A DNA stretch of 64,000 nucleotides, from positions 48,895-112,894 of the forward strand of contig NZ_BPFA01000014.1 in the NCBI RefSeq assembly GCF_019655055.1. The letters run 5' to 3'. The stretch is from Shewanella sp. MBTL60-112-B2 (GTDB lineage: Bacteria; Pseudomonadota; Gammaproteobacteria; Enterobacterales; Shewanellaceae). The translations under genes were made by a program, and so were the position numbers. Below the pieces are notes generated by a model. It was not told the origin of the DNA, ran no database searches, and worked only from the letters and a program-made list of their open reading frames with translations. This document shows, in pieces, positions 48,120-57,145 of the stretch; position 1 is the stretch's first letter, and each line of letters opens with the position of its first letter.

Positions 48120-50086
48120 TGGTGAATTACATGGATTTAAGCGATATTTCGATAAAGGCAAGATTACTCGGTAGTAATATTATCATTTGCACCATTCTGA
48201 TTGTATTCAATATTGTTGTATACAAATCAATATCAACCATGGAAACAACCGCACATTGGGTAGACCACACTGAAGAGGTAATAGCTCAAACCAATGGCCT
48301 CGTCAATTCAATGGTCAACCAAGAAACTGGGATTAGAGGGTATGCCATAACTGGAGAAACTGAGTACCTAGAGCCCTATTTCTCAGGTAGGGAAGACTTT
48401 CAAACATTTTTTAAAGCTGCAAAGTTGTTAACTTCAGACAATCCTTCTCAGCAAGAACGCTATGATGGAGTTGCACAACAATCAATGTTATGGGGGAAAT
48501 ATGCCGAATCGATTATTTCACTGCGTAAAAATATCCGAAGTGGTGAACAAATTAATACACAGCTTAAGCAATTAATTCTGGTATCGGCAAGCAACAAATG
48601 GATTCCATAAGGACTGAATTAGACAAGCTAGGCTCGTCTAAATCAAATATCACATTACTAAATGCCATTGTCAATATGGAAACAGGTTTACGCGGTTTTT
48701 TACTCAACCGACAAGAAGCTTATCTGGAACCATATCAAGCTGGTAAAAACGTAATAGACCAACAAAACTCCAATATAAAGGAAACTAGGCTCGCTGAGTC
48801 TATTGATTCATGGATAAATGACTACGCCAAACAAGCTATTGTATTAACGCGTCAATCAACACAATTCAAATCAATGTCAGATCTCTATGCTGTGCTAGAC
48901 AAAAAGCAGGGAAAAGTATACATGGATGAATTGCGCTCTAAAGTGACTGCAATCATTGATGTTGAGCTTAGTTTAATGGAGCAAAGAAAAGCCGAATCGG
49001 CGAGTGCTGCTACCATGGCAACAAGGGTCATCATATGGGGGTGCATCATAGTCATCCTACTTGTATTTATATTTGCTCATATCACATCAGTAAGTATTAT
49101 TAACCCTATCCAACAAGCCGTATCCTATGCAAAACAATTAGCTGCAGGTAATTTAAATATTAATGTAGGACAACAAGGTAAGAATGAATCAGGCGTACTC
49201 CTATTAGCAATCCAAACGGTTTCAAATAATCTAAAGGACATTATCGGACACATTGCGCAAACCAGCAGTAAACTCAATGATGCTTCTACCTACTTAAACT
49301 CCGTGCTAGATAAAACGGGCTCCGGCGCAAAAGATCAACTAGATAAAACAGAGCAGATAACAGATGCCATGCAACAGTTATCGCTTGCCGTACAAGAAGT
49401 GTCGCAAAATACCGTTAATGCTTCCCATGTCGCGACAAATGCTGTTGATGAAGCTGAGGCTGGCTATGGAGTTATCCAGAATACCATCGGGCATATTGGT
49501 GATTTGAATGATGAAATCAAACGAACGTCCTTAAAAATTACCAGTCTTGCAGAAGAGACAAACAATATCGGTAAGATCCTCGACGTGATTGGTGGTGTTG
49601 CTGAACAAACTAACTTACTGGCACTAAACGCAGCGATAGAAGCGGCTCGGGCCGGTGAGCAGGGCCGAGGTTTTGCAGTGGTTGCAGACGAAGTGCGTGT
49701 TCTAGCTCAAAGGACACAAGAATCGACCACTGAAATACATTCTTTAATTGAAAGTATTCAAACAGGTACAAAAGATGTCGTTAATAGTATGCAGCAAAGT
49801 ACTAGCTTATTAACTGCAAGCATCGACTCTGCCAGTCAGTCAGTCAGGCGGGACTTTTTCAGAAATTACGAGATCCATTACCAAGATTAATGACATGAAC
49901 ACCCAAAGTGCTAGTGCTACCGAGCAGCAAAGCGTTGCAACAGAGCAAGTCAATACAAGTATGTTGGCAGTTAATAGCATCTCTCAAGAAAATTACACGT
50001 TAATGTTGGATACCGTTAAGTCGTGTGAAGAGTTAACAAACTTGTCAAATTCATTAAATGATACTGTTAAGCAGTTCAAGATGTAA
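48116..50086 (+). pseudogene. Methyl-accepting chemotaxis protein broken by two frameshifts
   Basis: Three consecutive frames make one chemoreceptor: membrane helix, two CHASE3-like sensor blocks (MVNQETGIRGYAITGETEYL and [20 protein letters not shown]), a second helix near [23 protein letters not shown], and the signalling hairpin ([20 protein letters not shown] and [20 protein letters not shown]). The first break is near 48574-48577, where adding one T to ATTCTGG restores [16 protein letters not shown]. The second is in CAGTCAGTCAGTCAG near 49836-49852; removing one CAGT unit restores [15 protein letters not shown]. The start could also be at 48131 (MDLSDIS). Likely inactive as written. Confidence 0.85.
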
Positions 50087-50363
50087 TCAATAATGCTAAT
50101 AGTTTAAGTGAATAAATTTAATTAAATAAATTACAGCTATGTTCATACGTTCACCCATTTTAGCGATGAACATAGCTATACAGGCAGAATTTATTTAACG
50201 CATCATTTTTCAAATCGGTTAACTCTCACCTAATCAAGTTACTATGTCTGATCTAAACTGACCAATATAGCCAGAAAGCAACACTTGCTCGGTCTTTAAA
50301 GGAAGGACGAGCAAGATTGATGGCTCTAATCTACATAACCGATTTTTGACTAAAACGAATACG

Positions 50364-52229
50364 CTAAATATTCACTCCATTACTCTCCTCAACGATAGAA
50401 GTCGAGCTCGTTATTTCTGCGTTGTCATTGCTACTGTCTGACTTTAGCGCATCAGCGGGAATTAAGCTAATAAGCTCAACCCCTATCGGGATCTCAAGTT
50501 CACCTTCACCACTAATAAGCCTCACCTTGTTATCTTGCAGATAAATCAATGGAATAGCCGTTTGGCTGTATTGCTCCATAAACATAGCGTAATTAAAGTT
50601 CTCAGTTAGACGAGTACCTTTAATGCTTGCACCTTTGGCCATTAAACTCGCAAGCTTAGAGTAAGAGACACCATCACCAAATAGACTTAATCGCTCCAAG
50701 TAAGATTCAGATAATTGATGTCTTGCACTTGCGATTTCACCATTATTGAGTCCAAAAACCTTTTTACTACCAAATACATCTTGAAAATAGAAAGTGACAA
50801 GTGGGTTAAGCTGCCTATATGGTGACATCACCAGTACTCGACCAATACCTGCCATATTCATATGGTTTTCGGCATGCTCTGACGCAGGATTACCAAAATA
50901 TACCGGAATGTTATCCATACGGGCTAAGCGAACATTATCCCAGTTATTATCAGCAAGCAGCACTGTGACCCCCTTAGACTGCAAGGTTTTAGCCAATGCA
51001 CGTGGAAACCTAGATGCACCGAAAATTAATAAGCCTTGAGAAGAGTCTGCAGTAACTCCTAGCATTTTTGCCCATCGTCCCGCCGTTAAACTCTGAATAA
51101 CAACTGTGCCGATAATAATCAAAAACACCAAAGGCACAATCATCTCAGCGCCTTTAATACCAATTGCTTCGAGCTTGATAGCAAACAAAGACGAGATAGC
51201 AGCGGCTACAATACCCCGTGGTGCTACCCAACTTAAGAACCATTTATCACCGTTAGATAAAGACGTCCCCACACCGCAGCACCAAATACTCAACGGCCTT
51301 GCAATCAACATCACCACAGCGAGTAGCGCTAAGCCCTCCCAGCCTAGGCTTAGCAGCGCATCAGCATTCAGTCTTGCAGCAAGCAATATAAATAGCGCAG
51401 AAATAAGTAATACGGTCAGGGTCTCTTTAAACTCAAGAATATCTGCGATATCAACCCCTTTCATATTCGCTAACCAAATTCCCATTACTGTCACCGACAG
51501 CAAACCCGCCTCTTCCTGTAACAGATTAGAACCAACAAAAACCGCTAGCATCAAGGTCAGCACGGCTGTATTACGTAAGTAATGTGGCATTAAGTTGTTA
51601 CGCAGTATTAGACCAACTAAATAACCACTTAAAACACCAAAGCCAAGCCCTACGGCTAACATGGCACTCAAAGCGTGCAATACATGGGTGGTGGGATCTG
51701 CCGCTACAGCTATATATTCAAACACTAATACAGCAAGTAGCGCGCCGATGGGGTCGATAACTATGCCTTCCCAGCGCAAAATACTAGCAAGCTCAGTTTT
51801 TGGCCTCACGCTTCGGAGCATAGGAACAATAACCGTCGGTCCGGTAACAACGACTAATGCGCCAAATAGCAAAGCCATTGACCATTCAAAATCGAGTAAA
51901 TAGAAGGTGCCAACAGCAATACAGGCCCAAGTGATCACCGTACCTAAGGTAACAAGCCGCGTCACCATAACACCATGCTCTTTAATCTCTTTGAAATTAA
52001 GGGTTAATGCGCCCTCAAATAAGATAATTGCAACACCAAGGGAGATAATCGGAAACAACAGATCGCCAAAAAGGACATCAGGCTGTAAAAAGCCAAGGCC
52101 AGGCCCAAGCAAGAGGCCGCACAATAATAGCGGTAAAATAGCAGGTAGCCTTAATTTCCACCCTATCCACTGACAAAACAACGATAACACACCTAGCAAA
52201 GCAAGCATCGCAGTGATCTGCTCCAGCAT
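50364..52229 (-). CDS. CPA1-type cation:proton antiporter with TrkA-N-like domain
   Basis: 621-residue inner membrane protein. About 12-13 helices (residues 5-395) form a sodium/proton exchanger domain with ILFEGALTLNF and WEGIVIDPIGALLAVLVFE, the NhaP-family acidic motifs. A cytoplasmic Rossmann-type segment follows (about 400-520, GLLIFGASRFPRALAKTL and NIPVYFGNPASEH), resembling the nucleotide-binding TrkA-N domain that gates related antiporters. The start has an AAGGAAA site. Ion selectivity (sodium or potassium) cannot be determined. Confidence 0.9.
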   Translation of the reverse strand: MLEQITAMLALLGVLSLFCQWIGWKLRLPAILPLLLCGLLLGPGLGFLQPDVLFGDLLFPIISLGVAIILFEGALTLNFKEIKEHGVMVTRLVTLGTVITWACIAVGTFYLLDFEWSMALLFGALVVVTGPTVIVPMLRSVRPKTELASILRWEGIVIDPIGALLAVLVFEYIAVAADPTTHVLHALSAMLAVGLGFGVLSGYLVGLILRNNLMPHYLRNTAVLTLMLAVFVGSNLLQEEAGLLSVTVMGIWLANMKGVDIADILEFKETLTVLLISALFILLAARLNADALLSLGWEGLALLAVVMLIARPLSIWCCGVGTSLSNGDKWFLSWVAPRGIVAAAISSLFAIKLEAIGIKGAEMIVPLVFLIIIGTVVIQSLTAGRWAKMLGVTADSSQGLLIFGASRFPRALAKTLQSKGVTVLLADNNWDNVRLARMDNIPVYFGNPASEHAENHMNMAGIGRVLVMSPYRQLNPLVTFYFQDVFGSKKVFGLNNGEIASARHQLSESYLERLSLFGDGVSYSKLASLMAKGASIKGTRLTENFNYAMFMEQYSQTAIPLIYLQDNKVRLISGEGELEIPIGVELISLIPADALKSDSSNDNAEITSSTSIVEESNGVNI

Positions 52230-52386
52230 AGCCTATTTCCTTATTTGATCGTTTAACTTGAAACGATGTTTGTTAAAACATGCCGTTGAGTGTAAAAACT
52301 ATAGTCAAGCCTGAGTAAAATACGATAACACCAAGAAAAGTAAATCAATATTATCGTTAAATAATCTAGGTGAGTAAGAATGCATC

Positions 52387-52416
52387 AAGGTAAGGTAAGG
52401 TAAGGTAAGGTAAGGT
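52387..52416. repeat. Tandem pentamer AAGGT x6
   Basis: Six uninterrupted AAGGT units, directly followed by the heptamer array. It lies 158 bp upstream of the antiporter start. The pure repetition suggests slipped-strand expansion. The 365-bp region 52230-52594 holds this pair of arrays and a terminator, and nothing else recognisable. Confidence 0.95.
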
Positions 52417-52472
52417 GCTAGGTGCTAGGTGCTAGGTGCTAGGTGCTAGGTGCTAGGTGCTAGGTGCTAGGT
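52417..52472. repeat. Tandem heptamer GCTAGGT x8
   Basis: Eight perfect GCTAGGT units abut the AAGGT array with no spacer; the AGGT core is shared. A perfect eight-copy heptamer is a candidate variable-number locus. It is outside any gene, between the antiporter and the tRNA-Asp array. Confidence 0.95.
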
Positions 52473-52544
52473 AAATAGCAAAGCAGACAAGCAATAGAGT
52501 TCAAGCCGATAAACTGTTTAAATTTTTAATCCAAGTACGAAAAA

Positions 52545-52585
52545 TGCCTCCACATTCTTTATTATGTAAAGTGTAGAGGCTTTTA
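52545..52585 (-). terminator. Duplicate terminator downstream of the decayed tRNA
   Basis: GCCTCCACA and TGTAGAGGC-type arms form a hairpin that is a diverged copy of the one at 52692-52721, including the same TTTTATCTTTGTGTTGGC flank. It ends the duplicated tRNA block. Confidence 0.7.
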
Positions 52586-52594
52586 TCTTTGTGT

Positions 52595-52671
52595 TGGCAG
52601 AGCGGATTGGCTGGTAATACTGACGAAGCCGCGACCTCAGCGTGATAGGCATAGCCCACTTGTGAATAAAA
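52595..52671 (-). pseudogene. Decayed tRNA-Asp copy
   Basis: Starts with TGGCAGAGCGGAT, which matches the CCA end and acceptor side of the intact tRNA-Asp genes. A GCCGCGACC and CAGCGTGATAGGC block still aligns with the T-arm and anticodon region, but the D-arm and the 5' acceptor strand are lost. It lies just downstream of the functional array. It cannot fold as a tRNA. Confidence 0.7.
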
Positions 52672-52691
52672 TTACTGAGCGTTATAACGAA

Positions 52692-52721
52692 AAAAGCCTC
52701 CACATTTCTGTAGAGGCTTTT
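52692..52721 (-). terminator. Terminator of the tRNA-Asp array
   Basis: AAAAGCCTCCACA and TGTAGAGGCTTTT pair with one mismatch around a short loop, followed on the minus strand by TTTTTTCG. It lies 11 bp beyond the last intact tRNA and should end the array transcript. Confidence 0.85.
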
Positions 52722-52731
52722 ATCTTTGTGT

Positions 52732-52808
52732 TGGCGGAGCGGACGGGACTCGAACCCGCGACCCCCGGCGTGACAGGCCGGTATTCTAACCAACTGAACT
52801 ACCGCTCC
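52732..52808 (-). tRNA. tRNA-Asp (GTC), copy 4
   Basis: 77-nt gene including the encoded CCA. On the minus strand it begins GGAGCGGTAGTTCAGTTGG, has the anticodon loop CCTGTCACG with anticodon GTC, and the T-arm GGGTTCGAGTCCC. Identical over its length to the three upstream copies. Confidence 0.97.
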
Positions 52809-52888
52809 TAAACTTTTCTAGAAATCTTTACGGCGATTTCTGTAACTATTGCTATGTCACTAACAGTAATTAACCTTTACAACTAAAT

Positions 52889-52965
52889 TGGCGGAGCGGA
52901 CGGGACTCGAACCCGCGACCCCCGGCGTGACAGGCCGGTATTCTAACCAACTGAACTACCGCTCC
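52889..52965 (-). tRNA. tRNA-Asp (GTC), copy 3
   Basis: 77-nt gene with encoded CCA and anticodon GTC, identical to its neighbours. The 80-bp spacer towards copy 4 contains an AGAAATC...GATTTCT inverted repeat, a probable processing or folding element. Confidence 0.97.
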
Positions 52966-53044
52966 AAAACTTTTATAGAAATCTTTACGGCGATTTCTGT
53001 AGTTATTGCTATGTCACTAACAATAATTAACCTTACAACTAAAT

Positions 53045-53121
53045 TGGCGGAGCGGACGGGACTCGAACCCGCGACCCCCGGCGTGACAGGCCGGTATTCT
53101 AACCAACTGAACTACCGCTCC
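53045..53121 (-). tRNA. tRNA-Asp (GTC), copy 2
   Basis: 77-nt gene with encoded CCA and anticodon GTC, identical to the others. The 79-bp spacer towards copy 3 is almost the same as that between copies 3 and 4, showing that tRNA plus spacer was duplicated as a unit of about 156 bp. Confidence 0.97.
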
Positions 53122-53204
53122 AAAACTTTTCTAGAAATCATTAATGTTGATTTCTGATGTTACTCGTTATGTCACTAACAAATAACTAAAATTTAGTACT
53201 TGAT

Positions 53205-53281
53205 TGGCGGAGCGGACGGGACTCGAACCCGCGACCCCCGGCGTGACAGGCCGGTATTCTAACCAACTGAACTACCGCTCC
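53205..53281 (-). tRNA. tRNA-Asp (GTC), copy 1 (promoter-proximal)
   Basis: 77-nt gene with encoded CCA and anticodon GTC. It lies about 17 bp downstream of a near-consensus promoter -10 box. The 83-bp spacer to copy 2 is more diverged than the other spacers. Confidence 0.97.
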
Positions 53282-53297
53282 ACATCAAGTGCGGTGA

Positions 53298-53326
53298 ATA
53301 ATACGTAGAGTGACGTTGTCCGTCAA
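53298..53326 (-). promoter_or_regulatory. Sigma-70 promoter of the tRNA-Asp array
   Basis: On the minus strand TTGACG and TATTAT are spaced exactly 17 bp, close to consensus. The GC-rich CACCGC after the -10 box resembles the discriminator of stable-RNA promoters under stringent control. It would drive all four tRNA-Asp genes. Confidence 0.85.
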
Positions 53327-53405
53327 TAAGTTTTTTATAAGATCTTAACTGACTAATCGAAAAACGAACAACCCGTATTTTCCTTATACAATTTAGCAAG
53401 GAATA

Positions 53406-54740
53406 CTAACGCTTAGAGTCATTCGTATCTGTGTCTTCTGGCATAGTGAGATCGATTTGATCCAGTTCAAGTAATACTTTCTCTCTACGGATCTCTTTTT
53501 CCAGTCGCGCCTCTGTCGCCGCTAATGCTCTGTTAAGGTTACTTCGCTTACGAATAAACAATAAAACCAATACACCCACTACGATAAGCACAGCATTGAT
53601 TGAAACTATCAGTAAAATCGCTTCTTCTTTGGCTTTCTGCTCCTGTACCTTAGCAATCGCTTCGGCTCTGGCGGCAAGCTCTTCTTCACTAGGTGGCGGC
53701 TCTGGCGGTTCGATAAGATTAAAAAACAGTTCAGGCAGAGTTAAATAGATCTCTCTTCCATCGAGAGTTGTACTCATGGCGCTAATTTTGAGATCATAAC
53801 TGCCAAAATCTATGACTTGCGGTAAATTGAACTGACTGTGCTTTTCGGTGAGATTAGTGATGGAAACAGCAATAACCTTCCCTGTAGGCCCCATAATTTC
53901 GGCCTCTAGATGAGTCTGCTGCAATAACAGTAATTCATCGTCTATATTAATGTCCAATGTCCAAAGCCCAGCATTAGGAGTTTCTGGGGTGAGCAGTTTC
54001 ACGTCAATTGGCCGTTGAGACAACCTAAAATCTTGAGTGAACTCTCGCTCTAATACCGTATTTTTAGCCTGAACTTGCAGGGCATAATCTCCCCAAGGCT
54101 GCTCCAGGTCTAAATCACTGGTAAATATGCCGTCATCAGGTTTCTCATCTAGGGCCTCACCGTTATCTCTATAAGCCCCGACAATTACGATTCCCGCGGC
54201 GTAATTTTCATCTGCGGTATTATTCTTGCTCGCAAAACGAGCGGTCCAATTCATCATAAAATCTAGACCAGGTAGACGTACTTTTTGCTCATCTCCCAAT
54301 AATCTGGCCGTTAACTTAAGACGCTCCCCTTGGAACAAAGGTTGAGGAATGGCATCGACTTCAATAGTCAGTGTCGAAACCTTTTCAATAACCGAGCCCT
54401 CCACCACTTGTCCAAGCAGCTGCCATGGGCCCGGCATTGGCTTTTTAATGGTGATCATGTCACCCGTTAGACCTTCCATCCAGGTGACTTTATCTTCAGG
54501 GTGACGATTGACGTACCATTTACTACCATCAGGACGCACCAACACCACAGGTCCACTGCCGTATTCTCTGTGGATAAGCAAAGTCATAGAATCAACCATA
54601 TGGTCGATTCTAAAGCGGTTTTTTAATTCCGAAGCATGGTTAGAAAGCACTACATTAGCGAGAACAGTAGTGCTCAACGAGCAATAGCAGAGTATGAAAG
54701 CCGTGAAAAGTTTAACTCTTCTAACCATATTAAGACTCAT
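53406..54740 (-). CDS. TIGR03503-type membrane-anchored periplasmic protein
   Basis: 444 residues with an N-terminal signal segment (ending TTVLANV), a long periplasmic part of beta-rich domains (RIDHMVDSMTLLIHREYG, VVLVRPDGSKWYV, GPWQLLGQV), one membrane helix near 378-398 (AILLIVSINAVLIVVGVLVL) and a charged cytoplasmic tail. The overall layout matches the uncharacterised family TIGR03503 known from Shewanella and Vibrio, as far as I recall. It starts about 10 bp after dnaQ and is probably co-transcribed with it. No clear ribosome site distinguishes the Met at 54740 from the next (54728). Confidence 0.8.
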   Translation of the reverse strand: MSLNMVRRVKLFTAFILCYCSLSTTVLANVVLSNHASELKNRFRIDHMVDSMTLLIHREYGSGPVVLVRPDGSKWYVNRHPEDKVTWMEGLTGDMITIKKPMPGPWQLLGQVVEGSVIEKVSTLTIEVDAIPQPLFQGERLKLTARLLGDEQKVRLPGLDFMMNWTARFASKNNTADENYAAGIVIVGAYRDNGEALDEKPDDGIFTSDLDLEQPWGDYALQVQAKNTVLEREFTQDFRLSQRPIDVKLLTPETPNAGLWTLDINIDDELLLLQQTHLEAEIMGPTGKVIAVSITNLTEKHSQFNLPQVIDFGSYDLKISAMSTTLDGREIYLTLPELFFNLIEPPEPPPSEEELAARAEAIAKVQEQKAKEEAILLIVSINAVLIVVGVLVLLFIRKRSNLNRALAATEARLEKEIRREKVLLELDQIDLTMPEDTDTNDSKR

Positions 54741-54750
54741 AAAATGACAT

Positions 54751-55479
54751 TTATCCGCGCCAGAGGCATTGTCCTGATTTTGCGACTAGATCTAATCGCT
54801 CTTCGTGTCTAATCAGTTCATCGGCCGATGCGGCGATCACTTTAAGTTTTGTTCTATCAGCAGTTAAACGATTGATCCCACCACCTTCTTGTCCGGCTTT
54901 TTCGCTTGAAAGGTTAAATTTAGTCTGCCCACCTGTCATCAACAGATATACGTCAGCCAAAATCTCGGCATCGAGTAATGCGCCGTGGAGATCACGGGCA
55001 GAGTTATCGATACCGTAACGCTTACATAGTGCATCCAAGTTATTCTTCTGGCCTGGATGCAAATGTTTGGCAATGGCTAACGAATCGAGGATTTGACAAA
55101 TGTCAGCCGTTTTTGGCCCCAGTGGCTGCAACATTGAAAATTCATGATCCATAAAGCTAACGTCGAAGTTAGCGTTATGTGCCACAATTTCTGCGCCATC
55201 GATAAACTCGATAAAGCTTTGGGCTACTTCATGGAACTTTGGCTTGTCTGCAACAAACTCATTGGTAATACCGTGAACCGCGATAGCCTCTTCATCAATC
55301 GGCTGTTGCGGATTGATGTATTCATGATAATGACGGCCCGTTAAACGACGGTTTACCACTTCGACACAACCAATTTCAATAATTCGATGGCCTAAATAAA
55401 TTGGACCACTCGATTGGTTCATACCAGTGGTTTCGGTATCAAGAATAATTTGCCGCTTGGCGCTTGAAACAATATTCAT
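54751..55479 (-). CDS. dnaQ: DNA polymerase III epsilon subunit (proofreading exonuclease)
   Basis: 3'-5' exonuclease of the replicative polymerase core. The 242 residues show the three exonuclease motifs: [24 protein letters not shown] and [14 protein letters not shown], with the catalytic Asp/Glu/His residues. A C-terminal tail of about 50 residues should bind the alpha subunit. It is divergent from rnhA, sharing a short promoter region, the classical gammaproteobacterial arrangement. Confidence 0.98.
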   Translation of the reverse strand: MNIVSSAKRQIILDTETTGMNQSSGPIYLGHRIIEIGCVEVVNRRLTGRHYHEYINPQQPIDEEAIAVHGITNEFVADKPKFHEVAQSFIEFIDGAEIVAHNANFDVSFMDHEFSMLQPLGPKTADICQILDSLAIAKHLHPGQKNNLDALCKRYGIDNSARDLHGALLDAEILADVYLLMTGGQTKFNLSSEKAGQEGGGINRLTADRTKLKVIAASADELIRHEERLDLVAKSGQCLWRG

Positions 55480-55551
55480 ATGAATTTATACATTTCTCAG
55501 TTAAATTTTTTGGGTATACTCGCCCGCAATTATAGCTATGGTAGCAACTTG

Positions 55552-56037
55552 ATGACTGGACTGAAACAGATCTCTATCTATACCGACGGTTCTTGCCTAG
55601 GAAATCCTGGCCCTGGCGGCTATGGCATCGTTTTAAAGTACAAAAAATGCACCAAAGAACTGGCTGATGGTTTTGCCCTCACCACCAATAACCGTATGGA
55701 GATGCTTGCGCCGATTATAGCCCTTGAAGCACTAAAGGTGCCATGCGAGGTAATTTTAACCAGCGATAGCCAGTATATGCGCCAAGGGATCACCCAATGG
55801 ATCCATGGTTGGAAACGAAAAGGCTGGATCACTTCTACAAATCAGCCCGTTAAAAATGTCGATCTTTGGAAACGTTTAGATGCCGTATCACAACGTCATC
55901 AGGTTGAATGGCGCTGGGTTAAAGGCCACGCAGGCCATAGCGAAAACGAACGCTGTGACGACCTTGCCCGCCAAGCAGCGGAGGCCAAACCTACACAAGA
56001 AGATATCGGCTATCTAACCCAGCAAAAGCCAGAGTAA
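55552..56037 (+). CDS. rnhA: Ribonuclease HI
   Basis: Cuts RNA in RNA-DNA hybrids. The start at 55552 ([15 protein letters not shown]) gives 161 residues, the usual length; the longer frame from 55480 would run into the divergent dnaQ promoter. Catalytic residues are visible: Asp in [16 protein letters not shown], Glu in NNRMEMLAP, Asp in TSDSQYM and Asp in [19 protein letters not shown] -10-like box lies about 35 bp upstream. Confidence 0.98.
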   Translation: MTGLKQISIYTDGSCLGNPGPGGYGIVLKYKKCTKELADGFALTTNNRMEMLAPIIALEALKVPCEVILTSDSQYMRQGITQWIHGWKRKGWITSTNQPVKNVDLWKRLDAVSQRHQVEWRWVKGHAGHSENERCDDLARQAAEAKPTQEDIGYLTQQKPE

Positions 56038-56205
56038 TGTTTACACGGGTTAGAAGCTGTCACAATGACAGTTTCTAGCCTTGATATTCAATACTTGTAG
56101 CTTAAGTTTTTCTGCTCTAGTTCTAAGCTCCAGTGATTAAGATCCAGTTCTAAGCAATAGTACTTAAGCTCTAGCATTTAAACTCAAGCACTGGCTTTCA
56201 CAATA

Positions 56206-57102
56206 TTAATGTTCGGTATTAAGAAAGCTTCGACAAAAATCGATAAAGGCTAAGCCCACGGCTGTAAAGTGGCGGCTTTTATGGTGAATACGATAAAACT
56301 TTCGCTCTAATGCTAACCCTTCAACTTCAATGACCGACAACTCTTTACGGATCAGGTCTTTCTCAAGAGTCAGCTCAGATAACACGCCTAAGCCAGCGCC
56401 TTGCTTTACCGCTTGTTTAATTGCATCGGGGGTCGAAAAGCGAAACTTCTCTTGCGGTTGCATATCCAAAGCGTTGGCGGCACTGACAAAGCAATCTCGC
56501 GTGCCGGAGCCCTCTTCTCGCATCACCCAAGGCATGCCATTAAGCTCACTCGGCTTGACGGTTTTACCCGCGAGTGGATGTGCTGGATGACAAAACACTA
56601 ATAACTTGTCTCTGTGCCAGGCTTCGACTGCAATGCGACTATCGAGACATTGACCTTCGATAAAGCCCATCTCACTTCTAAATTCTAATACCGAATTAAT
56701 CACCTTTTGGCTATTTTCAATATCAACATTGACTAAGGTATTGGTGTGCTGTTGACAAAATGCCACCGCCGACTTTGCTAATAGATAGTTGCCTATCGTT
56801 GAGCTAGCACTAACGTTGAGATTACCGCCTAGCTCAGCACCAGCTGGCGAAAAAGCATGTTCAATTTGATCAATTTTTTGCAGTGCTTCAGTTGCTAAAG
56901 GTAACAGTAGACTCCCCTGTGAATTTAAACGTAGACGATTACCAATACGTTCAAATAATCGTGCATCCAGTTGTTTCTCTAATTCTGACAATGCCATCGA
57001 AGTAGCTGGAGACGATAAACTAAGCATCTCTGCAGCCTTTGCAACTTGCCCACTGCGGGCTACCGCTTCAAAAACGGCTAGCTGTTTTAATGTAATACGC
57101 AT
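56206..57102 (-). CDS. LysR-family transcriptional regulator
   Basis: 298 residues. The N-terminal winged helix-turn-helix is clear (ITLKQLAVFEAVARSGQVAKAA then ELEKQLDARLFERIG, split here), followed by a LysR substrate-binding domain (about 90-295). By eye it is closest to the YeiE/CysB-like branch. The likely target is unknown; LysR genes often control divergent neighbours, but the nearest gene downstream of its promoter is the methyltransferase on the same strand. Confidence 0.9.
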   Translation of the reverse strand: MRITLKQLAVFEAVARSGQVAKAAEMLSLSSPATSMALSELEKQLDARLFERIGNRLRLNSQGSLLLPLATEALQKIDQIEHAFSPAGAELGGNLNVSASSTIGNYLLAKSAVAFCQQHTNTLVNVDIENSQKVINSVLEFRSEMGFIEGQCLDSRIAVEAWHRDKLLVFCHPAHPLAGKTVKPSELNGMPWVMREEGSGTRDCFVSAANALDMQPQEKFRFSTPDAIKQAVKQGAGLGVLSELTLEKDLIRKELSVIEVEGLALERKFYRIHHKSRHFTAVGLAFIDFCRSFLNTEH

Positions 57103-57145
57103 TAAGTCTCTTACTTATTAATCTAAAGTTATTAATCTAAAGTTA

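Noticed and set aside
52387..52472. CRISPR array
   Set aside because: Units are 5 and 7 bp with no spacers, so this is a microsatellite and not a CRISPR.
52518..52793. Open frame running antisense/through the tRNA-Asp region
   Set aside because: It covers a tRNA, a decayed tRNA and two terminators; such tRNA-derived reading frames are well-known artefacts.
52888..53157. Plus-strand open frame containing a repeated AERTGLEPATPG segment
   Set aside because: The repeat is simply the complement of two tRNA-Asp copies read as protein.
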